Part shown: piece by piece, positions 1-11,599 of the stretch
How the letters are laid out: every line of letters begins with the position of its first letter
Position numbering within the stretch: position 1 is the first letter of the stretch
Assembly (NCBI RefSeq): GCF_030272615.1
Contig: NC_081413.1
Coordinates: 564,198,010 to 564,262,009, forward strand
Direction of reading: 5' to 3'
DNA: 64,000 bases
Source of the DNA: Cryptomeria japonica
Lineage: Eukaryota > Streptophyta > Pinopsida > Cupressales > Cupressaceae
Notes under the pieces: model-generated
Told to the model about the DNA's origin: nothing
The model's input: only the letters and a program-made list of their open reading frames with translations
The model's database searches: none
Translations under genes and position numbers: made by a program

Positions 1-502
1 CTTCAACAAAAACGTTTTTGCTTCCAAATCAAGCTGTACAAACTTGGTTAGCTAGATCTGCAAGGGTTAGTCCAAAAATAAACCAGATTTGAAACCCTAG
101 GTGCGAAATCCGAAAACCGAATCAAAGAAAGATTGAAATTTTTGAAAGAGTAAAAACACAGACACCGTTATACTAGACACAGACGCGTCTTTATGACACA
201 GACGCGGTTTTGTGATGCACAGACGCGGCAAAAACACACAGACACCCTTCTCGGACACAGACGCGATCAGAAGTAACGCAGACGCGATTATGTAACACAG
301 ACGCCCCTATCTGAGACCTGCAAAACAAAATTTGTTGAAAACACAGACGCGATTCCCGCCTCCGCAGACACTCCTTAAACTCAGAGACGCGATCCGAACA
401 CTAGCAGACGCGAAAATACCTAAAATGTCATCGAAAAAATGTCCGATCTGCAACTTAAAAAATGCAAAATCTGCAACAAAAAAGTTAAATGCAAAGGGAC
501 AA
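1..502 (-). repeat. Leader of gypsy element A with GACGCG-motif array
   Basis: Sequence just inside the primer-binding site of element A, read on the minus strand and continuing beyond the left edge of the window. It holds about a dozen irregularly spaced copies of a motif that on the plus strand reads ACACAGACGCG or CAGACGC, most densely between about 160 and 410. No long ORF is present, so this looks like the untranslated leader before gag. The equivalent leader of element E (28190-28739) carries the same array with most CG pairs changed to TG or CA. The role is unknown; a packaging, dimerisation or promoter function is possible but only inferred. Confidence 0.6.
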
Positions 503-525
503 GAGTCCCACCGGGCATGCCAAAA
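503..525 (-). promoter_or_regulatory. Primer-binding site of element A
   Basis: Directly inside the LTR on the minus strand lies TGGCATGCCCGGTGGGAC, the position and general form expected of a gypsy PBS. Its presence marks 526-1306 as the 5' LTR and shows that the body of A extends off the left edge. Element E has the same site with two changes at 28740-28762. Confidence 0.65.
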
Positions 526-1306
526 TGTTTATGGTGAAAATGGATAACAATAATAACAATATTGAAAGGCTAAATGAATTCAACCATCAAACCCTAGCCT
601 AACAATCAACAAAGATCCACCATAACATATGAAGATTACCTAAGACAATGCAAATCACATGAAATCACAAAGATTATACCATCACATGTCCAATAGGGTT
701 TTGATCTCCATTCTTCCTATCTCCATTGATCTTGCTTGATATATTTGCTCTCAGATTTTATATGCACAAGAGCTCAACAAAGAACGGAATGTGGTTGCAA
801 GTAGGATCGTAGTGTAGCCAAGTCTTCAAGATTGTCGATTAGCATGAGTGATTAGGGTTTGATAATGAAGAAGGCATCTCCTTAAATAGAAGACACTATA
901 TGAAATGGAGGGATAAGATTGAGAGGTGTAAAAGGAGGTCGGCTAGGATTAGAGGGTAGGTAAAAAGAAATACCAAAATAATGAAAGGGGTAGGTAGTGT
1001 ATGAATTAAGAGATGAATGACATGTGTCATGTGTAGAAAAAGATAATGAACTAATTAAATAAATAAAGATTTATTTAATTAACAGAAGAAGTAGGATCAT
1101 TAAATAAATAAGATATTTATTTAATTTAGGAAAAGGATAATTTAAATAAATAAATGTATTTATTTAAATGAGAAATAAGGCTAGAAGAGGATAAATGAAT
1201 TAATTAAATAAATAAGGATTTATTTAATTAATAGAAGAATTAGGCTTAGATAATTAAATAAATAAAATATTTATTTAATTAGTCATGACAATTTTAGGTG
1301 TCTACA
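526..1306 (-). repeat. 5' LTR of gypsy element A (781 bp)
   Basis: On the minus strand the LTR begins TGTAGACACCTAAAATTGTC and ends ACCATAAACA, so it has TG...CA ends. The same ends and the same length (783 bp) are seen in element E (28763-29545), and the first ~150 bp match the 3' LTR of B at 12941. A TATA-like box, CTATTTAAGG, lies at about 880-892 on the minus strand. The right end abuts the gag coding sequence of element B exactly, so A inserted into B in the opposite orientation; the matching target duplication would be left of the window. Confidence 0.8.
1040..1285. repeat. Serial AT-rich palindromes in LTR A
   Basis: Five imperfect palindromes of about 26-30 bp, each of the form AATTAAATAAATAAA/TTTATTTAATT, follow one another at roughly 40-50 bp spacing near the 5' (U3) end of LTR A. 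The same series is in LTR E (about 29285-29515), and two of them remain in the shortened LTR of B (12960-13050). Each could fold into a hairpin. Confidence 0.7.
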
Positions 1307-2590
1307 TTGTGAATTTCATAAGAGCAAGGGACATAAAATAGGAAACTGTTATCGACTAAAGAACATCATACAAGATCTCATTGATAGAGGTGACATTGAT
1401 ATTGAAGGACACTCATCCAATCAAGAACATTAAATGTTTAAAGAACCATTCCCAAAACATGACAAGGGAAAAGCTAAAGCCACAAATGAGGAAACCAACT
1501 ATACCAGAGCATCCTATAACTATGATTCAACGGTCAATCACATTTCGATGGATAATTATGTCTCTACCATTATCATCAAGGCCAAAACGCCTGAGAATTC
1601 TACCCAAAGACCCAAGATTGTCCTAAAAGGCATTGGATCTTCTTCCGAACCTACCTTTGAATGTAATGTCACAAATCATCGAGGTAAATTCACCTTTCAA
1701 GGTGCTCCAGCTAAAAACACCACTTCCTCATCAACCAAACCTGAGTATGACCTTGTAGAACAGTTAGGGAAGACACCCGTGCTTATCTCCATCCTTGAGC
1801 TCTTACGCATATCCCCAACACATAAAGCCATTCTTGACAAAAATTTAAGAGACACTTCCGTCCCCACTGATCTGAACATGGACTAGTTTCAAGCCATGGT
1901 GGGATACCTTTCTGTTCCACACTCCCTTACATTCATAGAAGTTGACGACGCCTCCGTGAGCCAACCACATAATGCACCTTTACACATTGAAGCCTTCCTA
2001 CACAAACATCGAATAAAATGAGTCCTAATAGATGGAGGAGCTGGTCTTAACATATGTACTTTGAACACAATAATACAATTGGGATATTCAGACAAAGCTG
2101 TGAATGCTACAAACAAAATTACCATCAAAGCATATGATGATGAAGAGAGTTCATCCAAAGGCATAGTCACCTTACCTCTCAGAGTTGGATCGATTACAAA
2201 GGATGTGGTTTGTCAAGTTCTTGACCTGGATCTCATATACAATATATTGCTAGGACATCCTTGGATTCATGAGATGAGGGCAGTCCCATCTACATACCAC
2301 CAATGCATTAAGTTTCCTCACAATGGAGTTGAAATAATAGTTAATGGCGATCCTAATCCATTTATATACTGCAATAACTTGAGACCAAAAATTGAGATGA
2401 CCATTTCAAGTAATAGGGAAGCTGTCCCTTCTTCTGCATACATTGATCCTGAATCGTTAAAACCTTCAACATCAAAACAAGGTGATCTTAAAGGGAAATA
2501 CCAAGACAAAGGCATGGGTGAATGCAATTTGAATCAAACCATGTTCTTACAACAGGTTATGAGCTCACCAAAAAAATATGGATGACCACA
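1307..2590 (+). pseudogene. gag C-terminus and aspartic protease of element B
   Basis: The frame opens at the junction with LTR A in a zinc-knuckle-like segment reading HCEFHKSKGHKIGNC, typical of the end of plant gypsy gag. Linker sequence with two in-frame stops (TAG near 1885, TGA near 2020) leads to a retropepsin domain from about 2010: the active-site loop reads LIDGGAG, where the usual motif is D-[ST]-G, and the later hydrophobic motif reads ILLGHPWIH. These would process the polyprotein. Broken by stops and missing the whole gag N-terminus, which A separated from it. Confidence 0.75.
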
Positions 2591-2657
2591 TCCTTCTAAA
2601 TGAGTATCTATCATTACACTCAAGTGGGATCCTACTATCTTCCAAAAGTGGGGTGAA

Positions 2658-2861
2658 ATGGAAGAAGAAGATTTATACAAAATGCTTTACAAAGACCCTA
2701 AAAATGGTACACAAGATCAAATCAGCATACCATGTGAAAAATATGGTAAAGGATTCAAGATCCTACAAAAGTTTGGGTATGATGGTAAAAGTACTCTTGG
2801 CTTAAGAAATGAAGGTATCATTCAACCTTTGCATCCAGAATTGACATTTAAAAAGGAGTGA
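2658..2861 (+). pseudogene. G-patch domain between protease and RT of element B
   Basis: The segment reads GKGFKILQKFGYDGKSTLGL followed by RNEGIIQP, the spacing of glycines and hydrophobics expected of a G-patch, a nucleic-acid-binding module known next to protease in some plant gypsy elements and in some retroviruses. It sits in a different frame from the protease upstream. Recognition is by eye on the glycine pattern. Confidence 0.55.
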
Positions 2862-3690
2862 TCGAAAGGACTTGGTTTCATGTCTTCTAGGGTAAATACA
2901 CGAAAGACAGAAAAAACATTACAAATCAAAGCTGCCAAAAATCAACAAGAGAACCGCTATTCCATAGACTCCAATGAATGGGAATGGGATTTAGACAAAT
3001 CCTCCAGTGACTATGAACTCACCAAGTCATTTAGAGAACTAGGTGAACCCACATAAGAGGAGGAATTTTATAGAAAATTCAAAGTTGGTTAGGAAACAAC
3101 CCCTGAGTATCCCACATAGTCTTTGCCTCTAGGTTCTAGGTCAAAATCACAAAGAATGAGGACACTCGTCCCAAAATGCGCTACTAGTGATGGCAATTTG
3201 GATTCGTTCACAATCGAGACAAATGAGGAGAGTGCCAATGATGACCTTGACAACTACCTCAACATACCTAAATATAACTGCATCTTCACCCTTAGTCCCG
3301 CTGACTTTGAAAAAATTGAAGGCCTTCCCCTTGTTCACCACCAACTTATTGACTGGGACCATGAAGGACCTGTATAGTTCAACACATTCCAAAATGATGA
3401 AGCCTTTATTGACTATCTAGGCATACCAGATGATCTTCCGCTTGGGGACCATAAGGCAGGATACACTATAGAGCTCAACAATGTGACATATTTTGGTGAG
3501 GGTGTTGGGCCTTCCAGTCGCAAAAATATAAAAATAAAAATAAATCAAGGGTCTTATGGTGAAAACCATGTTGTGGCGTTGTCTGACCCCAAAAAAGTAA
3601 AAAGAAAGGACATATCTGAGGGCAAAAACTTCTCTGAGGCACCCAAGGATGGAAGGCTCGACATTCTCCTGACATCATATGAATAAAAAT
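2862..3690 (+). pseudogene. Acidic linker between protease and RT of element B
   Basis: Open stretches of unrecognised polyprotein rich in Asp, Glu, Ser and Asn (for example 3123-3377 and 3483-3686) are separated by TAA, TAG and TAG stops. This matches the low-complexity linker that precedes RT in Tat-like polyproteins. No catalytic domain is visible in it. Confidence 0.45.
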
Positions 3691-3695
3691 CATCT

Positions 3696-5225
3696 ATGTT
3701 AGTAGAGGAGACCATCAAAACAAACATTGGTACAAAAGAAATTCCACATAACATATTCCTGGCTCAATCTTTGACAAAGGCAGAAAGACCAAAGTTCGTA
3801 AGTTTCTTCACAGAGAGACAAATCAATTTTGCATGGTCATATGCTGATATGCCTGGACTGGATCCAGATTTAGTAATGCATCATTTGACAGTCAAACCGG
3901 GGGCAAAACCAGTAAAACATAAATTAAGAAAGATGCATCCACAAGTGGCATTATTAGTCAAAGCGGAGCTTGAAAAATTATTGGATGTCAGATTCATACG
4001 CCCAATTGATTATCCTGAATGGATCTCCAACTTTGTACCTGTCAGTAAACCAGATCGTAGCATCAGAATATGCATAGATTTCAGAGACATCAACAAAGCT
4101 TGTCCTAAGGATGATTTTCCATTGCCAAATATCGACCTGATCATAGATCTCACAACAGGTCATGCAATGTTATCTTTGATGGATGGATTCTCTGGCTATA
4201 ATCAAATAAAAATCGCATCCGAGGATCAACACAAAACAACATTTACTTGTCCCTGGGGAACTTTCTGTTGGAATGTCTTGCCTTTTAGGCTATAGAATGC
4301 AGGCGCTACATATCAAAGAGCATGACTACCATCTTTCATGATCTCATGCACGTTACTATGAAAGATTATGTTGATGACCTCTTGGGAAAATCAATAGATA
4401 GAGATACACATTTAGACATACTTTCAGTCATTTTTGATCGGTTGGAAAAATACAAAGTAAGATTAATCCCCAAGAAATGTGTCTTTGGAGTAACCTCTGG
4501 GAAGCTCCTGGGATTCATTGTCTCAAAAAGAGGAATTGAAGCTGATCCAACAAAAGTCAAGGCCATCCTAGAGATGCAACCACCAAGAAATATCAGTCAA
4601 CTTTGATCTTTGCAAGAGAGACTCTAGTCCATACGAAGATTCATAGCACAACTTGCAGACAAATGTCATCCTTTTCAGCACTTGCTACACAAAAACATCA
4701 AATTCAAATGGGATGATAATTGCCAACAAGCTTTCCAGATACTCAGAGATTATCTTTTGAATCCACCAGTCCTGATGCCATCAGTTTCAGAACAACCCCT
4801 ATTACTATACATATATGCAACTTCAACAACACTGGGGGCACTCTTAGCACAACAAGATGCCGAGGGCAAAGAAAAGGCAGTCTACTACATTAGTCATACT
4901 TTGGTGGGATATGAGCTAAACTATACACCAATTGAGCATGCATGTCTCATTGTGGTCTTTGCTTCACAAAAATTACGATATTACATGCTAACTCATAAAA
5001 CTAAGTTGGTTGCAAGGATCAATCCATTGAAATACCTTCTTAATAAAGCAATGCTTACTGGTCGACTAGCCAAATGGGTGATGCTCTTGAGTGAATTCGA
5101 CATTGAATATGTAGACAAAAAAGCAATAAAAGGACAAGCTATCATAGATCAATTAGCAGATGCTCCCATGATAGATGATGCTCCTCTAACTTCAAAATTT
5201 CCAGATGAATCCATCTTGATACACA
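3696..5225 (+). pseudogene. Reverse transcriptase and first RNase H of element B
   Basis: The 3696-4295 frame holds the RT fingers and palm with ACPKDDFPLP and SLMDGFSGYNQI. A TAG stop and a single-base loss near 4322 shift the frame into the catalytic motif YVDDLL (about 4360-4385). After further stops (TGA near 4603, TAG near 4625) the thumb/connection and the RT-linked RNase H continue at 4682-5225, with recognisable segments YIYATSTTLGALLAQQ and GYELNYTPIEHAC. The domain order is normal for gypsy pol. Inactive because of the stops and the shift. Confidence 0.85.
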
Positions 5226-5231
5226 AAGCCT

Positions 5232-5640
5232 TTGCAACTATACTTTGACGGCTCATACATACAGCATGGTGTAGGAGCTAGCATCCTCTTCATCACACCT
5301 CAAGGGGATTCCATACCAAAATCATATCGATTATCATTTCCTTGCACTAATAACATAGCAAAATATGAGGCATTGACAACTGGATTACGGATTGCAGTTC
5401 AGTGGAAGATCCAGGAACTTCATGTTTTTGGGGACTCTCAACTTGTAATTCGTCAAGCAACTGATGACTGCCAAACAAAAGATGAAAAATTAATGCCTTA
5501 CAAACGAATGGTGGACGACTCGAAACAACATTTTGTGAAGTTAGACTTTGAGCAGATACCAAGAGAGAAAAATTGAGCCGCAGATGCCATAGCTACCATT
5601 GCTTCACTAATCGATCTACCACAGAATGAAACCCGCTATG
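5232..5640 (+). pseudogene. Second (archaeal-type) RNase H of element B
   Basis: A second RNase H fold follows the first. It begins LYFDGSYIQHGVGAS, which carries the first catalytic Asp, then has IAKYEALTTGL with the catalytic Glu and ELHVFGDSQLVI with the next Asp; AADAIATIAS follows a TGA stop near 5575. A duplicate RNase H at this place is known from the Tat lineage of plant gypsy elements and is my main reason for the classification. It overlaps the preceding frame by a frameshift at about 5235. Confidence 0.75.
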
Positions 5641-5645
5641 AGTTC

Positions 5646-6979
5646 TTGGTGGATAACCTTTTGGTTCCCTCGTATGAGATCTCTCCTACTGAGATGATAT
5701 GTGTCATTGGTCCTGATTCCCAGTTATATGGTTCCATTTTCACATACCTTCGTAATAATAGCCTTCCTCCTAACTTATCCAACAACCAACATCGCACTTT
5801 CATTTGCCAATCTTCTCGATACGTCATCTTAGCCGATATCCTATGCCGTCAAGGTCTAGATGACACTCTTCTTAGATGTTTAGAAAGGGACGAAGCTCAG
5901 ATTGCGTTACATGAAGTTCATGAAGGGATATGTGGTCCACATTCTAGTGGTCCTACCTTAGCCAATAAACTCATCAGGACTGGATATTATTGGCCCAACA
6001 TGGAAAAAGACTCATATCAGTTTGTCAAGAAATGTAAGCAATGTCAACTTCATGAAGACCTTATTCATGTGCTAGCACAAGAAATTCAACCAATTGAGAC
6101 TCCTTGACCCTTTTGCTAGTGGGGACTCGATCTCATAGGTAAGATTCACCCTCCTTCCTCTAATGGCCATAAATTCATCATCACTGCCACAGAGTATTTC
6201 ACAAAATGGATTGAAGTCGTGCCTCTTACACAAGTCACTGGAAAATAGATTGCTACATTCATTCTAAACTACATCATTTGTCTATATGGTATTCCTATTT
6301 CCATCATCACTGATAACGAGCGTCCCTTCAAAAATCAAGATGTTTGTGAACTTTGTGATAGCTTCCATATTATCCATCATTTCTCCACACCCTATTACCC
6401 CCAAGGTAACGGCCAAGCAGAGGCATCTAATAAAACCATTTTTAAAATCCTAAAAAAGACAGTCGATGAGGCTGACCGCAATTGGCATATCCAACTTAAT
6501 CCCACACTTTGGGCCTATCACACAAGCATCCGCACACCTATAGGAGCCACACCTTATTCACTTGTCTACGGCGCCAAAGCTATCTTGCCTATTGAGGGTG
6601 AGTTACCCTCTTTACGAGTCTCTTTGCAAAACATTATCAGTGATGAAGACTATAGGGTCTCTCGCTTACAAGAACTTGAACTATTGGATTAACGAAGGCA
6701 AACTGCTTTTAATCATCTCAAGGCTTATCAACAACTAATGAGTCGCAATTATAATCATAAAGTCAAGCCTCACACATTTGAGGTGGATGACTTAGTTCTC
6801 AAAGAAAATCCTAAAAATCAATAAGACGGAGAGAAGAAGGGCAAGTTCAAACCAAATTGGCTTGGTCCTTACATCATTACAACAGCCTATGGATCTGGTG
6901 CATATCAGCTCTCAACCACAAAGGAAGAACCTTTGGAGGATCCTATCAACAACATGCACCTTTGCAAGTTTTACACATA
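5646..6979 (+). pseudogene. Integrase of element B
   Basis: The zinc-binding N-terminus shows the histidines in HEVHEG and the paired cysteines in CKQCQ. The catalytic core shows WGLDLIG (first Asp), ITDNERPFKN (second Asp; the usual TDNG glycine is Glu) and GQAEASNK (Glu). The C-terminal segment, NWLGPYIITTAYGSGAYQL, resembles the GPY/F-type tail of gypsy integrases. In-frame stops lie near 6106, 6119, 6248, 6690 and 6823, so no functional integrase can be made. It is the last sense-strand coding region of the element. Confidence 0.85.
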
Positions 6980-7323
6980 GCTATTTAGAGTATCCATATT
7001 CAAAAATACAAAAAAAAAATAAAATAAATAAATTAAAAAAAAAAAAAAAGAAGAAAAAAGTCATAAAAATAAAAAATCGTTACTTGGTGAAAACCTGGCA
7101 AATAGGCGCCTTGTGACACAAAAAAAATAAAATAAAATAAAAGAAAGTAAAGAGAAATAAATCCGTCCAAGGGTGAAAACCACTTCGGTGGCACCTTAGG
7201 CAAGTACCATGGTGAAAACTGGGTCACCGACGCCATGTGTAGAGACATTGCTCCTCCCTCTTTCAGGATTCATTTTCATCCTTTCACTTTGCACACACTC
7301 ACAATCTCTTCATCCATAATAAA
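6980..7323 (+). other. Post-pol spacer of element B
   Basis: Non-coding. A/T-rich and purine-rich runs are followed by repeated GGTGAAAAC-type phrases (about 7085, 7175 and 7210), a pattern often seen just after pol in plant gypsy elements. The inserted inverted-repeat transposon interrupts it at 7324. Confidence 0.5.
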
Positions 7324-8316
7324 GGGTGAACTCACAAAGTTGGTTCCCATTTTTTGGTACGTCCTGATTTTTGCTGAAATCATACATTTTTTAGAAAATA
7401 TAATGATTTAAGCTTTAAGTGGTCCCATTTTAAGTAATTAATTGAAGAGAGTTAAATCAAAGGCTATTAGATCAAAATTTCTTGGATAGAACCTTTCTAC
7501 TTCTAAATTATACTTGCAATGGAGTCTCCTTTGCATCTATCAAATGCTGATAAAAAACCAATTTTACATTAGCTTTTGGGGGATCAAATTAATTCATTTA
7601 ATTTTTTTTAAAAAAAAGTGTTTAGTCCTTATTATAAGATTTCCAAATAGTATAACTTTTAATATATTTAATTTCATTAATATATTTTTATTTTATTTCT
7701 TATGAATGTAGGTTTTTCACCGAACATGAACTTCGCTGTTCAATGCATTGGAAAAAATAGTAAACTAATTCAAAAAAATTCTGAAAAATATCTATGCACT
7801 AGGTATTGATGTTTTCTTTCTAACAAAAAAAAGAAAATTGAATTTTGATATATATAGAACAAGTTATGCGTTCAAACGTACACCTATATCTAAATTATAA
7901 TTAGTCAAACTTCAAAACTTAATAAAATGAAAAATATTCAACATATTACTATCAAACCAACTGCATGCCCTGGGTATTGATGTTACAAACCAAAATTCAA
8001 AATAATTAAGTTTTTATCATTTATAGAAAAAAAATTATGCGTTTCGGGATACACATCACTCTTAAAAAATGTTGTTTGCTGTAAAAAATTACTTTTTGAG
8101 GGAGATGGAAAAATCAATAAAATTTTATTCAAAATTTTTTGAAAAACATATATTTAGAATCTACAAACAAGATGTTAAAAATCCCTAGTTTATATCATCT
8201 TCAAATTCTTAACGGTTTAAAAGTTATAGGTGTTGGAAAGTGAAGGTTTTTTCCAAAATATTCATATAAGTGTCAAAGTTGGTCAAAAAGTGGGAACCAG
8301 TATTGTGAGTTCACCC
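7324..8316. mobile_element. 993-bp terminal-inverted-repeat DNA transposon (MITE-like)
   Basis: The left end reads GGGTGAACTCACAA and, after three different bases, TGGTTCCCA. The reverse complement of the right end reads the same with three differing bases in the middle, giving about 32 bp of terminal inverted repeat with few mismatches. Both ends are flanked by TAAA (7320-7323 and 8317-8320), a candidate target duplication. The interior is AT-rich, has no long ORF, and holds a partly repeated phrase around GGTATTGATGTT (about 7802 and 7972). The superfamily is undetermined. It is inserted in the non-coding part of element B. Confidence 0.7.
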
Positions 8317-9724
8317 TAAACTTACCTATTCCCATCATGGCTTGTTATTGATCTATCGAAGATTGGTTAACCATTCATAATAACATTCCTTTTCACCCCT
8401 TTCCATCCATAATAAATCAACTCCTATCTGTGGCTAAGGCAAATCCTATGTCTAATGATGGGTGTGGAACTGAGAGCATCACACATTCTGAGGAGTATAG
8501 TTTCTTCCAGCTTTCTTCAGTCTATCTGTGCATAATTTGCAATAAAGAAACACATGCATCGCCAATCTGCAATAAATTTTTGTCTTCTCCGCAATAAAGT
8601 ATCAGTTTCATGGATTCAGTCAGTTTCAGATGAGACACAAGCAACAACAATGGTCTTCAACAAATCAAATCTTTTGACAGACTTAGACAACATTATGGTT
8701 CAGTGCTATCTATCCTTTTGTGAAAGTAAACATTGTGACCATAATCAAATAAGACTTATACAAGTGACAAGAGACACTAAACTTGAGGACTACAGTGGAT
8801 GTTGGTGTTGAGTCTTGGTTTTATTTTGATTTTATCTTTTGGTGACATGTCTTTTAGCTTTTCAGGGATGTCTCTGACTAGAGATTTTATTTCCAGGATG
8901 TCTTTGAATAGAAAGGCGAGGATGGGGTATCATCACCTATTTTTTTTTGCTGTCTGTGGATTGTCTCTTAATAATGCTATGACTTGTCCAAAGATATGAG
9001 GACACTATGAGTCTAGTTTGAACTAGGGCATCTTTGTTTTCTATTGTCTGATCTCCATGCAAATGGGTACAATGACTTTCTGGGTCGAACATATGCCTGG
9101 ATTGTCATAACCTACTTGCCATAATAAAGCTCAATGATGATAATAGCACAAGAATCTCTTTCACTTCCATATCTTCTATCTTTCATCCCCCTTTCTTGAT
9201 TGACCTCCATTGTCCTTCTTGAGTCCGTATAGCCTGCTATCACATGACTGAGTATAATGACACACCAAAAATATTTGCATTTCATGTAGTTGCACCTGCA
9301 TTACCACATATTAGCATTTCATACATACATATAGATATCACAATTGCATCACATCCTACACACAACACATGTTAGCACACTTTACATTCTCATCATGTAA
9401 ATAGTTATTTGCATTACCATATTCATTTGCATTTCATACATTCACATTCATATTTTCATTTGCATAAACATATAAAACATAAAAGAACAAAAATATTGCA
9501 TTGCATCATGTACATATTTGCATCCATATCATAAGCATCACATAGAAACATAAGAATCACATAGGTACACATGCATATAGATGCCGCAAGGATGAATCTC
9601 ATATATATATATATAGTCATAAGTGTCATGATACAATGATGTCAAAAATCATATGGCTACAATCACCCGAAGGTGTCATCATACAAAATGGTACAAAAAT
9701 TGATACATAGGGAGCCCTCTAAGG
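8317..9724 (+). other. Non-coding region of element B between pol and the PMD ORF
   Basis: No supported ORF. From about 9270 to 9600 the sequence is dominated by degenerate TTGCATTT/CATACAT phrases and ends in a short (AT)n tract near 9602. The same kind of tract, in the same place relative to a PMD ORF, occurs in element C (about 13490-14345), so it is a shared structural part of the two elements. Confidence 0.5.
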
Positions 9725-11560
9725 CTATGATGAACTCCCTCCCTCGGAGCTGGCTGGCCTCGACGGAGTCTGAGCCCTAGAAGGACCCATCCTAGGATCA
9801 TCTCTCCTGTCCCCTCTATCTGGTGGTGGTGGAGGACCCATGAACCCACTGCTAGATGCCTGTCTCCTATCTCTCTCTCTAGTGGTCGTCGCAGTCCACG
9901 ATGGTCTACGAAAGCTCCAAGCCCGCTGCTCTGGTGGCACCACTCCATAGTATAGGTCTCTCCAGTAGCCTATCTCCTCCCCGGCCTGCAGAACATAGGC
10001 ATATCCAGCTCCTGTGTCCTCTGCTGCCTGCCTCCCTGCCCTCAGTGCTATCTCAGTCTCTGTATAGCACTGGATAGCCTGATCCCTCTCTCGCTCAGTA
10101 TCCCTCAGCTGTCTCTTGAGCCTCGCCGTCTCTCGCTCTAGATCCTGGATCTCACCTGCTTGTCCCTGGTAAATCTCCCTCAAAGCCAGTAACTCATCCT
10201 CCTCCTCTCCCCCCTCACCCTGTCCCTATACCTGTGGCTGCTCCTATGGCTGCCCCTGTCCCTGTACCTATCCGGGAACCTGTGTTGCTGGCACCTGTAA
10301 AGGCAATCCACCTCTGCCCCTCACTATGTGAGCCTGTCGAGCTTGCCTCTCCTCTCCACCCTTTCTCCTCGGATCCACTCTTCTCTCTCCTACTACACTC
10401 AACCTCCTCCATTGGCCTCTACCCCCGCCATCTCCATCACCTCCACCATCTCCATCTATCGGCTCCCCTGGATTTGTCAGCTGTAGAAACAGTTGCTCTG
10501 CCCAATATGCAGTATACTTTGCATCCATCCCTGCATCCTTTATGTCTGGCCACATATCCCAAGGCAAGGGAATCATCTCTACCAACTGCATCATTGCCTG
10601 ATCATAAGACAATAATGGCCCGAAGTGCGCCTGATCTCTCACTGTCCGCGCATACATCCTAGAACCGCGTGGCATCCGCTATATCCTGCCAAACTGCCTG
10701 CCCACCCTATCCACTAACTGCCTCTCAAGAACATATGGCGTCTGCCCAATCAGATATCTATTCTCAAACACATATGGAAGCTCCACTCCGTCATCCTCCC
10801 ACTCCTCATACTCTTGGTATGACCTCCATACTACACTGTCGAGCTCATCAATAACCCTGGGCCAGTACTCTAATCTCCCAATCCGCAGCTGAGATGTAAT
10901 CATATCATACAAATGCACAAAATTGCGCCCATGGCCCCTTTTTTTGAAATGAATTGGTCGTGTCACCGACATATGCTCATATGCCCACACCTGCAACAAT
11001 GTAACTCCACAGTCCAATCCTGCTGATCCATGGTATACAAACTGATGTAACTCATAGTACAAGTGTGCCAACAGACACGATCCCCATGCAAACCTAGTGT
11101 GCCCTGTCACCAATATCTCCAGTGTAGCCCCCCATCCCACAACCAATCCTCATGTCGCCCTATCCGAACAGAGGAACCCACTAATAACTCCTGCCAACAC
11201 TGCTGGTAGTGCTAATCCTATCCATGTCATGGTATCCCAAGCCACGTGTCTGACCCTCATCTCCAATCCCAGACCCTAGAACACTCAGCTTAGTGCATCC
11301 CTGTCTCTGTCTCGATCGTAAGGAACTAACTCCCCATTGATCGATATTCGCAATATCCTATATACATCCTCCAAGGTGACTGTCATATCACCCATAGCCA
11401 AATGAAAAGCACAAGTCTCTAAGTGCCATCTCTCACCCAACACAGTCAGCAATCCCATGTTCACCTGAAACTTAGACACATACAAAATATGTCACAGGCC
11501 CATAGCCTGAACTACGACTCTCTCCTCGACTGTTAGCTCTACTCACAAACTTTGAGTCGA
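9725..11560 (-). pseudogene. Plant mobile domain (PMD) protein, antisense ORF of element B
   Basis: One reading frame on the minus strand, about 600 codons, broken only by nonsense codons (five TAG, four TGA, no TAA that I can place) and no frameshift. The N-terminal part carries plant-mobile-domain landmarks: VVVQAMGL, LLTVLGERWHLETCAFHL and DMTVTLEDVYRILRISINGE. The middle is rich in Trp and Tyr, followed by a Gly/Arg/Gln-rich stretch, a coiled coil (about 10180-10040, ERETARLKRQLRDTERERD) and a Pro/Arg/Ser-rich tail. PMD proteins occur in plant host genes linked to silencing and in plant transposons. The ORF is opposite to gag-pol and lies between integrase and the polypurine tract. What it does for the element is unknown. 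Confidence 0.8.
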
Positions 11561-11599
11561 CGAGAATCTCTCTCATGAATCCAACATAGGTAGGTCCTC

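Noticed and set aside
140-415. CRISPR-like regularly spaced repeat
   Set aside because: Spacing is irregular, units are short, the context is a plant retrotransposon leader, and E shows the same array decaying by CpG loss.
10234-10854. Plus-strand ORFs across the PMD region (Pro/Leu/Ser/His-rich)
   Set aside because: They are shadows of the minus-strand PMD frame, which has recognisable domain motifs and a continuous frame over 1.8 kb.
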